Assembly: GCF_029784165.1 (NCBI RefSeq)
Contig: NC_073696.1
Location: 193,982,498-194,046,497 of the forward strand
From: Wyeomyia smithii
Taxonomy: Eukaryota; Arthropoda; Insecta; Diptera; Culicidae
Reading direction: 5' to 3'
Length of the DNA stretch: 64,000 nt
A model generated the notes under the pieces. That model did no database searches. It worked only from the letters and a program-made list of their open reading frames with translations, and was not told the DNA's origin. Positions within the stretch are counted from its first letter, which is position 1. Each line of letters starts with the position of its first letter. Below, piece by piece: positions 57,187 to 64,000 of the stretch. The position numbers and the translations under genes were made by a program.

Positions 57187-57400
57187 TTGGAGCTACATTC
57201 TGATTCAGAACTTGACTTTCTGTTGATTATACATATACACAGACTTCGCAGCCAACTGATCAGTTTAGAGCACAATTGCGGGGTTAGCGCTACGATTCTA
57301 CTGACACTAACAGTCTCTCCCGAGCTGGCACTCGAAGCTACCACGACTGGCTTGTTAGATCCGCATCGTACTTCGAGACCAGCTGGCACAACTTGATAAT
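57187..57400 (-). mobile_element. tRNA-Val-like SINE, copy 3
   Basis: Minus-orientation copy of the SINE at 38350-38545. On the minus strand it reads from GAAGTACGATGCGGATCTAA through ACTGTTAGTGTCAGTAGAAT and GCTGCGAAGTCTGTG to CTCCAAGGCTTT. The B-box region is changed (CTTCGAGTGCC), so the internal promoter is probably weak. Confidence 0.65.
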
Positions 57401-60400
57401 ACTGTGCATAAACAGCGGTATATACGATCTTATCCGACTTCAAACAAAAGTTCGGCGTGTTATGCTGAAAATTTTGATTTCGTTTCTGAAAAATCATAAC
57501 GCTTCATTCAAAATGTAAGAAAACCTGAAGAAAACAGTCAATTCGGATTCATAGCAGTATTTGGAAGTCTATTCTCTTGTCCGCCACCAGTCGACGTAAG
57601 CACGGACAGAATTTTTGTTAGCCCCTAGCCGTAAGGCTGCAATATGCAACACGCAACAGCTTACGTGACTGAGCGTTCGGCAACTCCTGCTGTTTACTTA
57701 TATCCGACACGAACATTATTTTGTCCCCTAGCAGTAATATACAATACACAACAGCGTGATATACTGTTGCATGGCTGAGAGTGCTGCACTTGTGCTCTCT
57801 GCTTTCATCGGACACGGTAAGATTTTTTTTGCTATTCAAGCCCGTATTGCGTTTTATTTTGTTACGTGGCTGAGAGCCCTATCGGTCCTCTTCCACTATT
57901 TACCCATACGAAATGAGATTGATTTTTCGTACATTCGTATTACATGCGAAAAAAAATCTCTTTGTGTCTTGCGAAACTGGGAAAATTAAACAACTTGAAA
58001 AAAGGCAAAGCCATTCACAATTCGCATGTACTTAAAATGTCAATCATCACGAAAAAAAAGCAAATGTGACCCCGTGGTTGGTCGTCGCTGTTTTTACAAT
58101 TGATTTTTAGGTATTTTTTTCACTGGTTCGCAAGTGGAAAGGTGTGCTTTTAATGTGTCAAAAGTTTGAAAAGTCATCTAATATTTAAAATATTTGTGTT
58201 CAAGATCTGTTCAGTGTGAGTAAAAATGCTTGCACTTTACGATCCTGTTGTTAGCTATAGAAGTGAGCTCATGATTGGTTGAGTGTTGTGAAATTGAACT
58301 GAAAATAATGATTCCCTACTCAAATGGAGACATAATTCACTATCGCAAAGATATACCAATTATTATAGCACAAGTTTAAGGTGAACTGCACCTTCCGATC
58401 AAGACAATCCGTTTTGTGGTAATAACATAAAATGCATTTTAAAAGAGCACATTTTCGATGCATTTCCCACATCATTCTAATCTACTGATGTAAGGCGTTG
58501 TCCTACGTCAAAAACCGCGACGTCTGGTTTTAGGCTAGCAGTGCCCTTCACTCAGATACCGATTTTCAAAATAGGTTACACTGTAGGCAGTGCTCGCTAT
58601 TTCTATTTCCAAATTTAAAAACCAAACTATTGAGCATTTTTGTGTTACGTTAACCAAGCTTTTCTTGTTGCTTTTATCAGAAATAGGGTGATAAATAAAT
58701 TCAAATCCCCAAAGCCGGAGTCAATCGTCTGCTAATCAGAATTTCTCATGGACCAACACAGCTCTCTTAAAATTGATAAAGCTTCAATTTATGCAGCTCC
58801 CAATCGGCCGATCGTACGATTCCGGGAGAAACTTTCATTCAAATGTCTAATTTGTTACAGTTTCTTCAAATTATCATACAGATTAGCGTTTGCTTTAACT
58901 CTCCTAAGCAACAGCCGCCATCCATACCACAGCAGCCTCCCTCGTGGAGCGGCAGGTCCAATAAAACTAAAATTATCATGGGGTCGGAATCATTATCACC
59001 TTCCCGGTCGGACCGACAGAGCAATGCGTTTGGTTTCGATAGTGGCGACACTATAACCCATAGGCCCATCCGAAGAGACGGTGTAGAAGCGGCGACGAAG
59101 ACGAAGAATGAGGGAGAAATTTCTTCCACACAACTTTCGAAATCCTATTATTCCATGGACCTCACGCTCTCACGCCATCTCGCGATCTCGCGTACCCTCG
59201 TTGGGATGCCTGCCTAGGGTGTGTAAAAATGTTTCTCTACTGATAGTTGCTTCGATCTAGGTGGCACGTTTGGGGCCTCTCTACAGTTCAGCCCCTAAGC
59301 ATTGCTGAGCCAAGCAACCAAAGCAGGCTCGCTCTGGAATGTCGTTTGGTATGTTTCATGGACAGTTGTGCATCGGCTTCGGCTCATGTATGTGAATGTA
59401 TTTGTTTTATTCGCTATACTAATAATAAATATCCATACACTCCAATCGTTTATCTTTTAGGTATGTGACGACCGGTTCTGGATTGAGCACGTTTATGGCT
59501 GTCTCCACGAAAAAGCATTCTCTAGTCCTCTGCCCAGCCCTGTTCGAGCACACTACTTGACCGCCTATCGATATCTAACCGGAGGGTCCACGAGAGACCG
59601 AAACCTATATTTAGTGGGATTTCAGTAAGAAAACTCGATGAAGAGGATATCTTCTCATCAGAAACAGGTTTCACATTCCGTTCTTTCTGGCCGATTGGCT
59701 TGAATGCGTATTCGCTTGCGGGCACACTTGTCGCACTGAAATTGGAAACTGCTGCTGATGTTGTCACAAAGTCAAAAGCCGCCTCGAAAGCAGCAAGCAA
59801 GCAGCGGGGTACAGCAGTGGCGAGAAATCGCAATTTGTCTGGTCTGGAGCTGGTATTCGGTTGGTCTATTTTGAATACAAAAACATATTCCGGTTGGAGT
59901 TGGAACCGAAAATATTTCATCTTAGGGAAGTTTCTAACATCCAAAATCAAATGTTGAAACACAGTTTTTGAATTACTGCTATCTTAATCAATTAGACTTA
60001 AATATTAGCCAACTAAATTGGTTCCTTTCTAGCTGAGAGCGTGAAATTGAGTTGAATGATAAATGTAATGTTGCTTTCCTCGGCAAACAATAAGTAAAAT
60101 TTCCAACACCTGTCGCCTGTCAACATCGTTTGCTAAAAAGAAACAGTGCCAGAGAAATCATGAACGCAACGGTGATGCCAACGACGCGACTGTCCCACTT
60201 TGCTCATAGCTTCTTGATCGGTGGCGCGGGGTTTTCTTGACCAACATGCCACACTTTGCTAATCCGGAGGCAACACCGCATTTCCATTTCGCGAGTGGTC
60301 AAAATGCTCCGTCCGTCCTACAATGCAATGGTGACTTGGCAACATTCGATCTGTCAACCTTTGTGCTGTTCCGTTACAAACGGTTGGTACGGCTGATGAT

Positions 60401-60845
60401 TGAGCCGGACATAGTTTTCTTACTCAAAGTGGCAAGAAAACCAATTTTACCCTTGTGTACACAGCTCAGTGCGACGGTTTGCTCACTCTGGTTTGCAAGA
60501 ATGTGGCAAACTACCTGACCGGACCGTCGTTCGAACACATTGATAACGGGTAGCTTGCGAGTAAATAGTTTTCGAAGGCACTCCGTATATAACCTACAAA
60601 TCGTTGGTAGCGTGCCTGTCTGGTATAGTAAATAGCACGCACATCAGCGATCATGTCGACATGATTTGAAACAACGAGTAAAGCGCGAAACGATCAGGAA
60701 AAACATTGATGGGTCATACTTAGGAGGATTAAGTCCATTGAATGCTTGGAGTACAATGATTCAGACAGTTACCGGACGACGATTTGCGCCAATTTGTAAG
60801 GGAACAGAAATGTAATGAAAACATTTTATATTTTGGTTTGCCTAA
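57401..60845. other. Intergenic, no gene supported
   Basis: No recognised gene. Frames at 58748-59217 and 59522-59962 are the longest; the minus-strand 146-codon frame at 59522 has no recognisable domain and a mirrored plus-strand frame overlaps it. The part at 58900-59900 is less AT-rich than its surroundings, so an unrecognised host exon is possible but not shown. Confidence 0.4.
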
Positions 60846-62019
60846 TACAGTGATCACCCGATTATATCTCACCCTGATGATTTTTGGCGTGATAAAATAG
60901 GGAAAGTGATAAAATCGGGAAATTTTTAAAATTTTATTTTTTTTATTAAAAATGTCAAATCAGTAACTAAATACGTAAAATCAGCGATTGAATTTTTTTT
61001 TTGGAAAATTTATCAGTACAAACATATGAAAAAAGCTGCAGTTGTTTTTTCATAAATCGATATATCTGAATAATGACAAAAAATGGAGAAAAGTTGTCAA
61101 GGGATGAACTTGATAAAACTGTCTGAGCTTTTATAAAAAATATTTAAAAAATTCAATTTGAGATCCGATACTGAAAAAAAAATTCCAAAAACAAAAAGTG
61201 ACTAAAAAAAATCGATCATCACTAATTTTTTAAAACATTTTTTTAGATAGATAATTCAGTTGCCTAAAACTTTTCTGAACAAACCCAAAAAAATAAAAAA
61301 CCGAAAAAAATCGATGTAAAGTTGCAAATAAATTACAATTAAGTTTTTTATTCGTTCATGTTTTTGTTTGAATTGGTAAAATGAATTACTTGCTTTTTGG
61401 TAGCGCAGTACCATAAGCAAAATATTAGATGTTCTCACAACACTAAACTTTGCCGATATCTCTCACATATTGCAACCTGAAAAATCTTAAAATGTAAATA
61501 ACGTTTTTTAATGCCTTCTCATAGAAAACATTATGCTGCTTGCAATATGTAAGAGATAGAAACATGATGTCTTCTGTAAAGTTTCTTGTTTTGAGATCAC
61601 CTAATACTTTGCCTAAGGCACCAAGCGTCTATCTTTATCTAATGAAAAAGTAAATATTCTATCTCACTTTTAGGAGGATTGATCACCCAGCTTTCTACAT
61701 CAAAAGATGCGTTTTCAAATATTTTGAAACTTCTCTGAACATATTATACCGTTATAATAAACATTTGTATCACTATTCAATTATTCGCACGATAACAGCA
61801 AAATGTAACATTGTGCATCGGTTGAATTTTTAATGTAAACTGCATCCAGAATGATACACAGAATTATGAAAAATATCTTAAATATTGAAGTGTAATAGAA
61901 AATAAGTTCACCCTGACATTTTTTTAATGAAATTTTTTATGATGATAAAATCGGGTGAAAATGTGATAAAATCGGGGGCAGATAAAATCGAGTACAGATA
62001 TTATCGGGTGATTACTGTA
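60846..62019. mobile_element. MITE of 1.17 kb with TACAGT ends, TA target site
   Basis: The left end TACAGTGATCACCCGATTAT is matched by the complement of the right end TACAGTAATCACCCGATAAT. Subterminal repeats of GATAAAATCGGG occur at both ends (about 60890-60925 and 61940-61990). It has no coding capacity. The ends and TA flank place it with Tc1/mariner-pogo type elements, as for 5251-5717. Confidence 0.8.
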
Positions 62020-64000
62020 TTGTATTTTCGCATCGCAGCACATTTTGGCATTTAGAATGAAGGAATTAATTCAAACTGTTTTTCTATTTGTTGCTTTTAA
62101 CTTGAATTACTAAAACAGTATCCATCCACTTGCATAGGATCTATCATATTAACAACTAACAAGCTGTCTTCGTTTCGACAACGCTGCTGCGATTACTGGA
62201 ATTCGATCCATGCGTACTGCAATTCCTTCTAGTATTGATTCCTTCCTTACGAGAATGACTTCTAATGCAACAACGGGCTCCACGTTCGAACTAATCAATA
62301 TTAAATACAATACCGTAGAATAAAAAAGCAGTTGCAAGAATAGAGAAAGTTAACCCATAACATGTAAATGGAAAATTTCAATTTTTGCAGTTATTTGAAA
62401 GGAAAACATTTGGCAACAATGCTGCAAAATAATGTAAGTTCTAGAGTAAGTAACCAGGAAAATATTAAAATCAGTTTTTTGAGTTGAATTGTTAGTAGAC
62501 ATTTTCAATTAAACATGATGGTTTGAAGAAGAATGAGAAGTTTAAAACTGTTTTGCTTGATTTATTCTCTTCAAAAAACCATTAAAATTGAGATATTACT
62601 CGAGTGACCCTAGAATCTAAATGAATAATTCCTTTGAATCTGAAAACAACGTGTATTGAGACTCATAAAGGGAATCTTCTAATCAGTCAGAGATAGTTTT
62701 TCTTATCCCGAATCAACCCAATGTTGATGTGGTATCATTTGACACTTTGTACATTTCTCGACCTAAAATGACATTTCCATCATTTGGTAATACTCTTATG
62801 AACACCAATAGATGCCACTTGACAGAGAAATTCACATCAAGTTAGTTTAGTTTTGTACGTGCATGCAGTAGCTATCCAAAGTTAAGAAGAATATAATATT
62901 AATGGGGAATTCGGACATAAGAGAAACAAAATGTTGGATAAGGAAAAACTAAGTGGAGGATTTATATAAATTTTGCACGGTGACTAGTCGTTGACAACTC
63001 ATACGACGTCCACAGTTTTTTTGTCTCCCTTTTCACCTGTAACACATACAAAAAAAATGATTTTCTGGAGGGTGTTCCGCATATAGTCATGCACTTTTGG
63101 TGAAAATCGTGAAAGAATAAGAATAAAAGCTATTATTAAATTAAGTACTCTATTTTCTCCACTAATTCGCAACAAAAGCGTGAAAAACTATTTATTGGCA
63201 ACATTCTGTGACAGTAAACCGAATGGTTATTGTAAAAAAACGATTTTTTCATGTTGACTGATAAACTCCTTGCGGCTCGTTAGAAAGAACTTCATTAAAT
63301 GACAATTAAACGAAACATTGCACAGTGGTCCAGGAATGCAATCTAGCGGAACAAAATTAATAACTCCCGATCATGTTGGTTTTTTGAGATAGTGTTTTAG
63401 GCAATGTTCATGGGAATCATCAAGGAATATTTTTGTATGAAAATATTTGTACTAAACGTGTACTAAACTAGTACTAAATTTTTTTTTCTTCAGTTTTTCA
63501 ATCTAGAAGGATGGTTTTTTTTACAAAGTTAATTATTAGCCAAAAATATGAAACTTTTCCAAAGTCACAACTATTCAAGAAGCCATAGTGTATGAGATAT
63601 TGATTTTTTTTTGGACGAAATGGACAAAAAACTGTTGTTTTTATTTTATTTTTATTTTTTGTAAGTGTACTAACGAACTCTATGCTATTTGAAAAAAAAA
63701 GCATGTCATAAGACTTAAACAGTTAATTGTAAATATTGAACAAAATATTTTTATATCAAAAGAGTTCATATTAAATTCTCTTTATAATCTCCGTAGACAC
63801 TTGGCATAATATTGGATAAAAAATAGCACGTTTATTCCTAATTTTGTAGAATTTCACAAAATTACTCACAGAGTAAAACCTCCAAGGAGTTTCAGGCTGA
63901 AATTTTGTCTACACATCTCTAGTTGAATATTCTTCCAGCCATGAGAGTTTCAAGTTGCGCTTTTGTGCGCTAATGGAGATGACATTTAAAAAAATCATTG
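62020..64000. other. Intergenic, no gene supported
   Basis: AT-rich sequence. A 62-codon minus-strand frame at 62149-62337 has a signal-peptide-like start but begins at TTG rather than ATG. No other feature seen to the window edge. Confidence 0.4.

Noticed and set aside
59522..59962. 146-codon minus-strand frame considered as a host exon
   Set aside because: No recognisable motif and an overlapping plus-strand frame of similar quality; coding status cannot be supported from sequence alone.
62149..62337. 62-codon minus-strand frame with a signal-peptide-like start, considered as a small secreted peptide
   Set aside because: It begins at TTG, not ATG, and has no Cys pattern, promoter or homology that I can recognise.

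Overview
This is a 64-kb, AT-rich insect nuclear segment, most likely from a mosquito and probably culicine. That rests on one complete cytochrome P450 gene of CYP325 type with 54-62 nt introns, plus LOA/Lian-like, R1-clade, I-clade, CR1-like and RTE non-LTR retrotransposons, a Ty3/gypsy element, Penelope-like elements, tRNA-derived SINEs and TA-flanked MITEs. No database search was run; family names come from motif recognition.

The only host gene I can support is the P450 on the minus strand (stop at 618, ATG at 2400). It has six exons and a TATA box 32 nt upstream of an insect initiator. Nearly all other recognisable sequence is transposable-element sequence, much of it nested, with target-site duplications (TSDs) that give an order of events.

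Layout: MITE (5251-5717) against a truncated I-type LINE (5720-8007). An R1-like fragment (9955-14245) holds a Lian-like LINE inserted in reverse (10243-13873; 10-bp TSD). A decayed minus-strand LINE (18100-21230) is split by a non-autonomous hAT (19333-20874; 8-bp TSD) that itself contains a MITE. A Ty3/gypsy element with nearly identical LTRs spans 22250-29634. A CR1-like LINE (30266-32420) is followed by an almost complete R1-clade LINE (32577-37898) lying inside an (AT)n tract. A DNA transposon with ~700-bp terminal inverted repeats (40856-43423) carries fragments of an unfamiliar protein. A SINE (44840-45731) is split by a CR1-like LINE. A cluster of RTE copies in alternating orientation (45990-55950) contains two SINEs and a head-to-head Penelope dimer. 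A second TA-flanked MITE lies at 60846-62019.

The most interesting signals are: (1) a predicted 59-nt spliceosomal intron at the gag-pol junction of the gypsy element, whose removal joins Gag to protease in frame; (2) the R1-clade element flanked on both sides by (AT)n, suggesting a (TA)n-specific target; (3) the long-TIR transposon with an unfamiliar protein; (4) the inverted Penelope dimer, a potential long-hairpin dsRNA source. Most element genes here carry stops or frameshifts. The gypsy and Penelope copies look young.
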